Position numbers and translations under genes: made by a program. From CAZMJG01 sp964576365 (GTDB lineage Bacteria; Patescibacteriota; Microgenomatia; UBA1406; GWC2-37-13), in NCBI GenBank assembly GCA_964576365.1, contig CAZNUT010000051.1, positions 1-6,022 on the forward strand: 6,022 nucleotides of DNA, in the 5' to 3' direction. Position 1 is the first letter of the stretch, and each line of letters begins with the position of its first letter. The notes under the pieces were generated by a model. That model saw only the letters and a program-made list of their open reading frames with translations. It was not told where the DNA came from and did no database searches. This document shows, in pieces, positions 1 through 5,967 of this stretch.

Positions 1-79
1 GCTATCATTACAAGTGATTTAATCATTTTTACCAACCGTCTGGCGAACGGTGTCATCATTTAGACATTTGAATATTGGT

Positions 80-400
80 ATGGAGGGAAAAATAATAACT
101 TTTTTTGGTATCCCCGTCAAATTGACAGTCAAAATGACTCAGCGCGAAGCTAACATCCTTGGTGAAGATTTTTTTGGGCAATCAGCGCTTCAAATATACA
201 AAAATCTATCAAACGGTGATATATCGGTTGTTTCTCATTTTGGACAACTGTGGAGCGTAGGAGATGAAACAGATCTAACTCCATCTCCAGCTGAAACGTG
301 TCTGGAGGTCGCGGGCAGTAAGGGGATAGCGACAACAGAGGTTGTACACGATCTTGGCACGGAGATGGTAGGTACATTTCGCAATTGGCTACATATATAG
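80..400 (+). CDS. hypothetical protein, about 106 aa
   Basis: I do not recognise this protein. It is soluble-looking: no signal peptide, no membrane segment, no cysteine-rich motif. The N-terminal part (IITFFGIPVKLTVKM) looks like beta strands and is followed by a probable helix (QSALQIYKNL) and a polar C-terminal half ending in FRNWLHI. I chose the ATG at 80; an in-frame GTG at 50 would add ten residues, but it lies in the 3' arm of a small dyad (35-39 with 47-51), and an in-frame stop at 20-22 bounds the frame. Neither start has a Shine-Dalgarno sequence. Mixed codon usage and the overall residue balance favour this frame over the 94-codon antisense frame. The next small gene starts 62 bp downstream with no terminator between, so the two may be co-transcribed. 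No function assigned. Confidence 0.55.
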   Translation: MEGKIITFFGIPVKLTVKMTQREANILGEDFFGQSALQIYKNLSNGDISVVSHFGQLWSVGDETDLTPSPAETCLEVAGSKGIATTEVVHDLGTEMVGTFRNWLHI

Positions 401-462
401 TATTTTTAGTACGTTTACTGTTTATTATCTTCACTTTGATCTATTGAATAAAAGAAATACGT

Positions 463-693
463 ATGTCCCCACCTTTAGAAAGTAATCACTTGCAGATGAG
501 TGATTTTGGAGTTCTTTCTATAGATACATCCTCACAAGAGGCATACAGAAGTATGTTTGAACAACGCTTAAAGCAGTTTGGCGGACATTTGCCTGCAGAA
601 TATATATCGCAGTTGGTGAATGAACAATTCCCACCTGTCCCACCTGAAATAACCTTAAGAATCATGCACGATACACTTTTTTTAATAAGGTAA
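463..693 (+). CDS. hypothetical small protein, 76 aa
   Basis: Unrecognised small soluble protein. An in-frame stop at 445-447 sits 18 bp upstream of the ATG, so the N-terminus is at residue 1 or at Met12 (ATG at 496, giving MSDFGVLSIDTSS). No Shine-Dalgarno sequence precedes either. Residues from about 25 to 55 (EAYRSMFEQRLKQFGGHLPA and on to QLVNEQF) look like two amphipathic helices separated by a Gly-Gly/Pro turn. A proline-rich stretch (FPPVPPE) and a short hydrophobic C-terminus (TLFLIR) follow. There is no signal peptide and no cysteine. It follows the 106-aa ORF by 62 bp and is followed by a weak terminator-like hairpin, so the pair may be a small transcription unit. It could be an adaptor-like or regulatory peptide, but nothing in the sequence fixes a function, and it could be a chance frame. 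Confidence 0.45.
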   Translation: MSPPLESNHLQMSDFGVLSIDTSSQEAYRSMFEQRLKQFGGHLPAEYISQLVNEQFPPVPPEITLRIMHDTLFLIR

Positions 694-752
694 AACTTCG
701 TTTACTTTAAAATCATTCTTATTTACTTTTTGAGTCCTCTAATAAAAAAAAT

Positions 753-776
753 AAATACGAGAGTATTTCATTTTTT
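753..776 (+). terminator. weak terminator-like hairpin after the small ORFs
   Basis: A 6-bp stem (AAATAC, 753-758, with GTATTT, 763-768) closes a GAGA (GNRA-type) tetraloop and is followed by CA and a run of six T (771-776). An A-rich run precedes it, so the hairpin could act in both directions. The stem is AT-rich and short, so termination would be inefficient. Its position 60 bp after the stop of the 76-aa ORF and before the promoter of the next gene supports the role. Confidence 0.4.
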
Positions 777-804
777 ATGCCCAATTTTTATTTTTCTTAT
801 TAAT

Positions 805-833
805 TTGATTAGCCGCCTTTTTTGTTATATAAA
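805..833 (+). promoter_or_regulatory. candidate sigma70-type promoter for the PA14 protein gene
   Basis: TTGATT at 805-810 (4 of 6 to TTGACA) and TATAAA at 828-833 (5 of 6 to TATAAT) are separated by exactly 17 bp. A start of transcription near 840 would leave a leader of about 35 nt before the ATG at 875. The surrounding region is very AT-rich, so chance matches are likely; the correct spacing and location between a terminator-like hairpin and a gene start are the supporting points. Confidence 0.4.
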
Positions 834-874
834 TTTTAAATACGTTTTTTACACATTTTAAATTAGTTACAAGT

Positions 875-2059
875 ATGAAGATAGCACATTCTCTACTCTC
901 AATTATAGTTATAGTATTTGTTATTTCATTTTGTCTTGTTGTATCAGCACAAAAAGTACAGGCATTGACTGGTGCGGCACCGAGTACAACATGGACTCTT
1001 CCAGGAAATAATTATACGAACATGCAATGGACAGTTCGCCCTGAAACAGATCCATCGCCACAAGGTTGGTTTTGGGCAAATCAATGGTGGATAAGACATG
1101 GGGATGGACAAAGTAGTGCAGGATATGCGGGATTGCAGACGGTTGGATCGGGTTTTGGTACAAAAATCGCCATATTTTCTATTTGGGACGCATTGGGTGC
1201 TACTGTTTCAAATGTATCCGGAAGTGTATGTGTCAATTTTGGCAATGAGGGTACCGGATATTCTTGCAGAATACCTTATGACTGGCAGGTGAATCATACA
1301 TATCGCTTTGATGTAAGAAAGATAGACGTGCAAACATGGGAGGCGAAGGTGGTTGATGCATCCACCGGAGTTGAATCTACTATTGGAAAGATCATAGTAC
1401 CTAGTATCTGGGAGGGACTTGGATATCAGACCGTAAGCTGGACAGAACGTTATTCCGGGGTGGTCAACACATGTGATGATTTTAATTATTCACGTGTGTT
1501 TTTTTCGGAACCTGTGTTTGATGGTGGCACAGTCAGACCAATTTCGAGCACTTCAAAAATCAATACTCAAGCAGATTGCACCCATGGGAAAGTCACCACG
1601 ATGTCTGATGGAGTGTATCAGGAGAATGGTATTAAGTATGCTTTGACGGGTGCTTATTTTAATGATCAGAATTTCACACAGTTATTTACTACTCGGCTTG
1701 ATTCATCCATCAATTTTAACTGGGGAAAATTTGCACCAGTAAGCTCTATGCAATCAGATAAATTTACAGTTCGCTGGACAGGTAAAATGCAAGCGCCCGA
1801 GTCAAATGTGTATACATTCTGCTCGCAGTACAATGATGGAGTAAAACTATGGCTTAATGGCCAACTATTGATCAATGATTGGAATATTCACAATACCCTT
1901 GTTGAAACGTGTGGGACTATCATGCTCTCTAGCGATCATTTTTATGATGTCAAGTTGGAGTATTTAGAATTTAATAAAAATGCATCTGTTGGTTTGAAAT
2001 ATTCAACTTCAAATATTACAAGCCAGATTATTCCATCGGCTCTTTTGCGAAATGAATAG
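875..2059 (+). CDS. exported DUF3472-like and PA14 domain protein
   Basis: A 394-aa exported protein. Residues 1-30 form a Sec signal peptide: MKIAH, a long hydrophobic core, then a cleavable region near SAQ (25) or VQA (30). Residues about 40-225 carry a DUF3472-like pattern: a Trp-rich segment (GWFWANQWWIRHG), GYAGLQ, then IAIFSIWDA, which matches the conserved 'G-Y-x-G-x-Q ... FSxWD' core of that family. Residues about 252-390 are a PA14 beta-barrel domain; the typical core is YNDGVKLWLNGQLLINDW, followed by VKLEYLEFNKNASVGLKY. PA14 domains usually bind glycans or help surface adhesion. The mature part has six cysteines (119, 131, 200, 235, 316, 346) that suggest three local disulfides. 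The start follows the signal peptide; there is no Shine-Dalgarno sequence. It lies 172 bp upstream of a polysaccharide synthase gene, so a role in binding or presenting that glycan is plausible inference. No catalytic residues are recognised. Confidence 0.85.
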   Translation: MKIAHSLLSIIVIVFVISFCLVVSAQKVQALTGAAPSTTWTLPGNNYTNMQWTVRPETDPSPQGWFWANQWWIRHGDGQSSAGYAGLQTVGSGFGTKIAIFSIWDALGATVSNVSGSVCVNFGNEGTGYSCRIPYDWQVNHTYRFDVRKIDVQTWEAKVVDASTGVESTIGKIIVPSIWEGLGYQTVSWTERYSGVVNTCDDFNYSRVFFSEPVFDGGTVRPISSTSKINTQADCTHGKVTTMSDGVYQENGIKYALTGAYFNDQNFTQLFTTRLDSSINFNWGKFAPVSSMQSDKFTVRWTGKMQAPESNVYTFCSQYNDGVKLWLNGQLLINDWNIHNTLVETCGTIMLSSDHFYDVKLEYLEFNKNASVGLKYSTSNITSQIIPSALLRNE

Positions 2060-2133
2060 CACGGTCAACTGATAATTGTTATCGGGTAACGATGCTATCA
2101 AGCTTAGCTAGTTCGTTTTATGTACACTACGCC

Positions 2134-2156
2134 AATTAATAATTTTGGTTAATTTT
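2134..2156 (+). terminator. weak AT-rich dyad after the PA14 gene
   Basis: AATTAA (2134-2139) can pair with TTAATT (2149-2154) across a 9-nt loop, ending in a short T run (2153-2156). All pairs are A-T, so this would be a poor terminator. It is listed only because it is the sole T-run-linked dyad I could find between the PA14 gene and the following promoter. Confidence 0.2.
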
Positions 2157-2183
2157 CAGAAGGTCCTTGCAATATTTCATCAG

Positions 2184-2212
2184 TTGTAATATAAAGCTAC
2201 GTAATATATACT
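2184..2212 (+). promoter_or_regulatory. sigma70-type promoter for the synthase-hydrolase operon
   Basis: TTGTAA at 2184-2189 (4 of 6 to TTGACA) and TATACT at 2207-2212 (5 of 6 to TATAAT) are separated by 17 bp. The predicted transcription start is near 2218-2220, giving a leader of only about 12-14 nt before the ATG at 2232. This is the best promoter match in the window. Its -10 box touches the palindrome at 2211-2235, which suggests repressor control. Confidence 0.55.
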
Positions 2213-2235
2213 ATAGGATAAAATATATCCTATGG
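2211..2235. promoter_or_regulatory. palindrome over the transcription start and start codon (possible operator)
   Basis: ATAGGATA (2213-2220) is the exact reverse complement of TATCCTAT (2226-2233), around a 5-nt centre. The match extends outward through one G-T wobble to a C-G pair at 2211/2235. The right arm includes the ATG (2232-2234) of the synthase. If transcription starts near 2219 the left arm is mostly untranscribed, so a DNA operator is more likely than an RNA hairpin. If a promoter further upstream is used, the RNA stem would occlude the start codon. Confidence 0.45.
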
Positions 2236-3800
2236 AGCTTTCCAAAAAAAGGGTAATGACAAAGGTAGATGAATATATCTATCTTTTTCTGATAACGTTA
2301 GGTCTGTATTTCACCATTTTATTTGGTGTATGGTGGTTTTGGCCAACCAATATTCCTCATAATTTTTCCGGTTATCTACATGTCTTTGATTTTTTGCTTT
2401 TTGTAGCTCTTAGTTATCTTATATGGCATCAGATCATCCTAGAACTTTTTTCCTGGTTTATAGCATTTAAAATGAGGGAGCCTGTACGATTACCTCCTGA
2501 GCAGGGAATGAGCGTGGCATTTCTCACAGCATTTGTACCGAGTAAGGAGCCATATGAAGTGCTAGAAAAAACTTTGAAAGCTATGATAGCAGTCGACTAT
2601 CCTCATGATACCTGGGTTCTAGATGAAGGCAATGATGAGGTAGTCAAAACATTGTGTAAGAAATACGGAGCAAAACACTTCAGTAGGCATGGAAAAACAA
2701 AATACAATCAACCAATGGGGCGTTATAAAGCAAAGACAAAGGGCGGGAATTACAATGCCTGGTTTGATAACCATGGAATACATTACCATTATGTGGCACA
2801 AATTGATGTAGATTTTATCCCTCAAAAAAACTTTCTCACAGATACTATCGGTTATTTCAGAGATCCCGATGTAGCTTTTGTAGGCACTCCCCAGATTTAT
2901 GGTAATCAATCAGCATCATGGATCGCAAGGGGTGCAGCAGAGCAGGCGTTCAGTTTTTATGGTCATATGCAAAAAGGTTTATTTGGTTTTGATATGTCGC
3001 TTTTCATTGGCGCAAATCATATTTTGCGTTCTGTGGCTCACGATGATATTGATGGCTATTCAGGGCATATAGTGGAAGATCATCTTACTGGTATGAATAT
3101 TTATCGTAAAAAATGGAAAAGTGTATATGTGCCTCAGATATTGGCTAGTGGTGAAGGACCACATACTTGGGAAGCATATTTCAGTCAACAGATGCGCTGG
3201 GCATATGGCCTTATTCATATTTTATTTCATGAAAGTTTTGGTATTTTCGGGGAAATGAAAAAAATACATATATTCAATTATTTTCTGCTACAGCAATTTT
3301 ATTTTTATGGAATTGCTCAGGTTGTCGGTCTATTTTTGCTTACTTTATATTTTGTATTCGGAATTGAGGCTACAAAACTCGACATTGAGCCTCTTGTATA
3401 TTTATATGTACCTATGCTCTCAGTGCAATTGTTAATCTCGTCTTGGTTATTGAGATATTGTGTTGATCCAGAAAATGAAATAGGATTAAATTTGCGAGGA
3501 AGATTACTCAGTCTTTCTGTATGGCCCATCTATTTTTTGGCATTTTTTGGAGTAATCACGGGTAAAAGATTAACATATAAAGTAACTCCAAAAGGCGTCA
3601 GTCAGGCGTCATCTCTCACTCCATTATCCGTTTTTAAACCCCATCTTATTATGGGAAGTATAAGTCTCTTTGACATATTTGTATCATTTTTTACACATCA
3701 TCAGGCACCTCAGCTTCTCTTTTTTGCTTTTTTAAATACAGCCGGCATGTTGGGTTTTGTCCTGCCTATTTTAAAAGAGAGGGTTTGGGCAACAGATTGA
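2232..3800 (+). CDS. processive membrane glycosyltransferase, family 2 (cellulose/hyaluronan synthase-like)
   Basis: A 522-aa inner-membrane polysaccharide synthase that transfers sugar from a nucleotide-sugar donor to a growing chain and probably extrudes it. Two N-terminal membrane segments (about 16-37 and 47-68) precede a cytoplasmic GT-A domain (about 93-330). All processive GT2 signatures are present: VLDEGND (129-135), KGGNYNAW (170-177), metal-binding DVD (192-194), FIGANH (258-263, the counterpart of the acceptor-site FFCGSN in BcsA), VEDH (281-284, the TED-type base) and QQMRW (319-323). Several C-terminal membrane segments follow, with YKVTPK (449-454), which resembles the BcsA gating-loop motif FxVTxK. 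No PilZ domain is present, so direct c-di-GMP control of the BcsA type is not expected. The start at 2232 lies in a palindrome; Met9 (ATG 2256) is the alternative. The hydrolase gene starts 5 bp after the stop. The sugar donor cannot be read from the sequence. Confidence 0.92.
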   Translation: MELSKKRVMTKVDEYIYLFLITLGLYFTILFGVWWFWPTNIPHNFSGYLHVFDFLLFVALSYLIWHQIILELFSWFIAFKMREPVRLPPEQGMSVAFLTAFVPSKEPYEVLEKTLKAMIAVDYPHDTWVLDEGNDEVVKTLCKKYGAKHFSRHGKTKYNQPMGRYKAKTKGGNYNAWFDNHGIHYHYVAQIDVDFIPQKNFLTDTIGYFRDPDVAFVGTPQIYGNQSASWIARGAAEQAFSFYGHMQKGLFGFDMSLFIGANHILRSVAHDDIDGYSGHIVEDHLTGMNIYRKKWKSVYVPQILASGEGPHTWEAYFSQQMRWAYGLIHILFHESFGIFGEMKKIHIFNYFLLQQFYFYGIAQVVGLFLLTLYFVFGIEATKLDIEPLVYLYVPMLSVQLLISSWLLRYCVDPENEIGLNLRGRLLSLSVWPIYFLAFFGVITGKRLTYKVTPKGVSQASSLTPLSVFKPHLIMGSISLFDIFVSFFTHHQAPQLLFFAFLNTAGMLGFVLPILKERVWATD

Positions 3801-3805
3801 TTATT

Positions 3806-4783
3806 ATGCGCAATCGTATTCTTTGTGTTATTGTGTTTTTTTTATTTTTTTGTTTGATATTATCTATTGCAGGTCGAATGAGATACATCCAAATTGGAGC
3901 CTGGACTCAAGGTTTCTGGGATAAGTCAACTAACAAAATCAAAATAGCAAAACTGAGTGAGTTCGAGATGCTTATCGGCAGAAAAGTTGATATAGCGCAT
4001 TTATATCTCGGATGGGAGTATCTGGATAAACCCGAGGTCATTGCATTACTGCAGGAATCTGATCGGCAGGATTGGACCTTACTTTTAAGCATCAATCCGT
4101 ATTTTTTTAATGAATGTGAGTATTCAGATTTACCTCTTTATCGTGCAATTGCCGAAGGAGCCTGTGACAATTTTTTAAAAAGTATAAAAGCCACACTCGC
4201 GAAATACAATAAACCATTTTTTCTTCGATTTGCCTGGGAGATGAATATAAAACCTAATGAATGGAGTTTATTTTACACCCGGAGCACCCCGAGCGATTTT
4301 ATTAAAGCGTGGAGACATATCCACGATCATATTTCGAGTAAATCTGAAAGTAATATAAAGTGGGTGTTTTGCCCTAATGTTTTAAATGGAAACGCGACAG
4401 ATTTTGAAAAGATGTATCCCGGTGATGAGTATGTCGACTGGACATGTCTAGATGGTTATAATTGGGGCACTACTCAATCATGGAGCAAATGGCAGAGTTT
4501 TGACCAGATATATGATGAATCTTATCAGCGTTTAGTAAAAATAGCTCCTGACAAGCCAATGATGATTGGAGAGGTAAATGCAGCTTCTGAGGGTGGGGAC
4601 AAATCTGTCTGGTTTCGTGACATGCTATTATGGCAGATTCCGTTCAGATATCCAAATATTCAAGCAGTTGTGTTGTATAACGAAAATCGATCCTTACAGG
4701 AAGGGGTTGATTGGACTATTAAATACGGCGATAACGGACAAAAAACTCTTAAATGGATTTTGAGACTGCCCTTTTATTGGTAA
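3806..4783 (+). CDS. membrane-anchored GH26-like glycoside hydrolase
   Basis: A 325-aa protein with one N-terminal hydrophobic segment (about residues 5-22), either an uncleaved anchor or a signal peptide ending near SIAG, so the enzyme faces outward. The remainder reads as a TIM-barrel GH26-type beta-glycanase: FFLRFAWEMN (about 138-147) carries the candidate acid/base Glu145, YVDWTCLDGYNWG (about 209-221) is the family's typical aromatic strand, and MMIGEVNA (about 252-259) carries the candidate nucleophile Glu256. Family members cleave beta-mannan, mixed-linkage glucan or xylan by a retaining mechanism; the substrate here is unknown. The Gly usual after WEMN is replaced by Ile. I chose ATG 3806, 5 bp after the synthase stop; an in-frame TTG at 3785 would overlap the synthase by 16 bp. 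Tight coupling suggests it edits, trims or releases the synthase product, like BcsZ beside BcsA. Confidence 0.85.
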   Translation: MRNRILCVIVFFLFFCLILSIAGRMRYIQIGAWTQGFWDKSTNKIKIAKLSEFEMLIGRKVDIAHLYLGWEYLDKPEVIALLQESDRQDWTLLLSINPYFFNECEYSDLPLYRAIAEGACDNFLKSIKATLAKYNKPFFLRFAWEMNIKPNEWSLFYTRSTPSDFIKAWRHIHDHISSKSESNIKWVFCPNVLNGNATDFEKMYPGDEYVDWTCLDGYNWGTTQSWSKWQSFDQIYDESYQRLVKIAPDKPMMIGEVNAASEGGDKSVWFRDMLLWQIPFRYPNIQAVVLYNENRSLQEGVDWTIKYGDNGQKTLKWILRLPFYW

Positions 4784-4873
4784 ATAGTATAAATATTGTT
4801 TACATATTTTCATACACTTTGTTTGTAAGAAGTATGGTAGGATAAAAGTCATTATTTCATTTTATACTTTAAT

Positions 4874-5453
4874 ATGTCTGACGAAACTCAAGAAAAATGT
4901 CCCAAATGTGGAGCCCCACTCAAAGGCGTAGAGGAGACCCCTACTGGTAAATCATTACAGCGATGTTCTGCAGGTTCATGGAATCCGGAGACACGACAGG
5001 TAGAAGGTTGTGCATATGTAAAATGGATTACTCCCGAGCCAAAACAACTCGACGAAAAATGTCCCAAATGTGGCGCTCCTTTACTTCTTACAACAACACG
5101 TTTTGGCAAAAAGATGAAAAAATGTAGTACTGGAGGATGGGACCGAGAAAAAAGAGAAGCAACAGGGTGTGATTATGTCGAATGGCTTTCCCAAAGTAGC
5201 CGTGAAGAGCTTGATGAGGCTTGTCCTCAATGTGGTGCAAAACTCGTACTCATGACAACCGCAAAAGGAAAAAAGATGAAAAAATGTAGTACTGGAGGAT
5301 GGGACCGAGAAAAAAGAGAAGCAANNNNNNNNNNNNNNNNNNNNNNNNNNNNNNNNNNNNNNNNNNNNNNNNNNNNNNNNNNNNNNNNNNNNNNNNNNNN
5401 NNNNNNNNNNNNNNNNNNNNNNNNCAGGGTGTACGTTTGTAGAATGGCTTTAA
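4874..5453 (+). CDS. triple zinc-ribbon repeat protein (interrupted by assembly gap)
   Basis: Small hydrophilic protein made of three tandem four-cysteine modules, pattern C-x2-C-x17/18-C-x14-C: Cys 9/12/31/46, 63/66/84/99 and 117/120/138 plus one after the gap. Each module opens with CPKCGAPL or CPQCGAKL and ends GC-x-YV-x-W, resembling the C4 zinc fingers at the C-terminus of type IA topoisomerases, which bind single-stranded DNA. Lys/Arg-rich segments (GKKMKKC) fit nucleic-acid binding, but no enzymatic domain is present. Translating through the 100 Ns gives a false C-terminus; the sequence after the gap, read as TGCTFVEWL and stop (TAA 5451-5453), is the expected module end. Joining 5324 to 5425 gives an in-frame 159-aa protein. 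No Shine-Dalgarno sequence precedes ATG 4874. It lies 90 bp after the hydrolase and ends at a terminator. Stand-alone function unknown. Confidence 0.8.
4892..5324 (+). repeat. 162-bp tandem coding repeat (zinc-ribbon modules)
   Basis: The modules recur with a 162-bp (54-codon) period. A 20-bp block at 4892-4911 recurs exactly at 5054-5073, and a 55-bp block at 5108-5162 recurs exactly at 5270-5324, directly against the N run. Other parts of the modules differ clearly at both DNA and protein level, so identity is patchy. This fits duplication followed by local gene conversion, or strong constraint on the Lys-rich and Cys segment. The repeat continues past the gap to 5453. Confidence 0.85.
5325..5424. 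other. assembly gap (100 Ns, nominal length)
   Basis: Exactly 100 undetermined bases inside the third zinc-ribbon module. A round 100 is the usual placeholder for a gap of unknown size. The left side ends at the last base of an exact 55-bp repeat, and the right side resumes with the eight bases (CAGGGTGT) that follow the first repeat copy. The gap therefore looks like a de Bruijn graph break at a repeat. Confidence 0.95.
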
Positions 5454-5472
5454 ATTTGATTTGTCTTATTTA

Positions 5473-5501
5473 AGAGTATGAGCATAATTCTCATACTTTT
5501 T
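5473..5501 (+). terminator. intrinsic terminator of the zinc-ribbon gene
   Basis: AGTATGAG (5475-5482) pairs perfectly with CTCATACT (5490-5497) around a 7-nt loop, one G-T wobble and one A-T pair can extend the base, and T residues run on to 5501. It begins 20 bp after the restored stop codon at 5451-5453, the expected place, and supports that stop as the true gene end. Confidence 0.75.
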
Positions 5502-5926
5502 ATACCTGTTTTTTTATCCGAGAGGATATCTAAAGCATAACCTAGTGGATGGATTGTGTTGAATCGTGACGCGATGGCCTTCACTTGTGCATGAGAAGGT
5601 GTTGTTTGCGTGAAATTGCTGGGGGTAGGAAAACGGTTTGATAATAAACAGATTACGTATTTTTACTTCAAATCGATACGTCTAGCTATATGGTCTTGGT
5701 GCATATATGCCAAGACTTTATATGTATTATCGTTTAACATCACCTGATAATGAGGAAGATTCACTTTTGTCTGATTATTGGACGGGTTTATTTTTTCAGC
5801 ATCTCTCGTATATGATGATCTTCCATCTATTGAAATAAAGAAGAAACAGTTTTTGCTTAAGAGACAGTTGGAATCAATTTGGTTTTAGATAATTTGGCGT
5901 ATTGATACTATTATTTTTCGTGATAT
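5502..5926. other. 425-bp region with no convincing gene
   Basis: No frame of 60 or more codons is open on either strand. The region holds a dyad (GTCTTGG 5693-5699 with CCAAGAC 5710-5716, whose loop contains GCATATATGC) without a T run, and short protein-like pieces in two plus-strand frames between 5707 and 5888 (listed separately). I see no tRNA, no repeat array and no recognisable regulatory RNA. Confidence 0.5.
5707..5888 (+). pseudogene. possible decayed coding fragment with a frameshift
   Basis: One frame from ATG 5707 reads a 43-codon peptide with an acidic middle (TSPDNEEDSLLSDYWTG) and stops at 5836-5838. From about 5781 a different frame becomes the more protein-like one, reading YDDLPSIEIKKKQFLLKRQL and ending at TAG 5886-5888. 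A single frameshift near 5780-5800 would join the two into about 60 residues. I do not recognise the family, and no start with a ribosome site is visible. It may be a gene remnant, or chance in AT-rich DNA. Confidence 0.2.
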
Positions 5927-5967
5927 AAAAAAAGAGGCTTCGGATGAAGCCTCTTGATAGTTTTTTT
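5927..5967. terminator. strong intrinsic terminator, probably for a minus-strand gene or bidirectional
   Basis: A perfect 10-bp stem (AAGAGGCTTC 5932-5941 with GAAGCCTCTT 5946-5955) has a GGAT loop. Read on the minus strand, the stem is followed directly by an unbroken T run (complement of the A run 5927-5933), the ideal form. On the plus strand the T run (5961-5967) starts five bases after the stem (GATAG between), which is weaker but usable. It probably ends a minus-strand gene whose coding part lies at or beyond the right edge, and may also act as a backstop for plus-strand transcription. Confidence 0.75.

Noticed and set aside
120..130. TTGACAGTCAA palindrome
   Set aside because: Short, inside a coding frame, with no second copy seen; likely chance.
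150..434. 94-codon minus-strand frame opposite the first small gene
   Set aside because: It overlaps the plus-strand frame almost fully, lies opposite to all recognised genes, has no ribosome site, and its composition (Cys/Pro-rich middle) looks like an antisense shadow.
1098..1292. 64-codon plus-strand frame inside the PA14 protein gene
   Set aside because: Internal out-of-frame shadow of a gene with clear signal peptide and domains.
2065..2188. CAACTGAT and ATCAGTTG inverted pair over 100 bp apart
   Set aside because: Eight-base arms at this distance are expected by chance and are not linked to any other feature.
2619..2909. 96-codon minus-strand frame within the synthase gene
   Set aside because: Lies opposite the catalytic motifs of the GT2 gene; antisense shadow.
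3785..3805. TTG start for the hydrolase, adding seven residues and overlapping the synthase
   Set aside because: ATG 3806 directly precedes a basic-then-hydrophobic signal/anchor sequence and gives normal 5-bp operon spacing; the TTG has no better ribosome site.
4863..4868. TATACT just before ATG 4874 as a -10 box for a leaderless transcript
   Set aside because: No -35 element is present at 16-18 bp upstream (4840-4845 is GGATAA), and such AT-rich hexamers are common in this window.
4888..5109. 73-codon minus-strand frame opposite the zinc-ribbon gene with a repeated GAPHLGHFSS segment
   Set aside because: The repeat in this frame is only the antisense reading of the repeated CPKCGAP codons on the plus strand.
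5430..5473. C-terminus of the zinc-ribbon protein as RVYVCRMALNLICLI
   Set aside because: It results from reading the arbitrary 100-N gap as real length. The frame that restores the module consensus ends at 5453, and a terminator follows at once.
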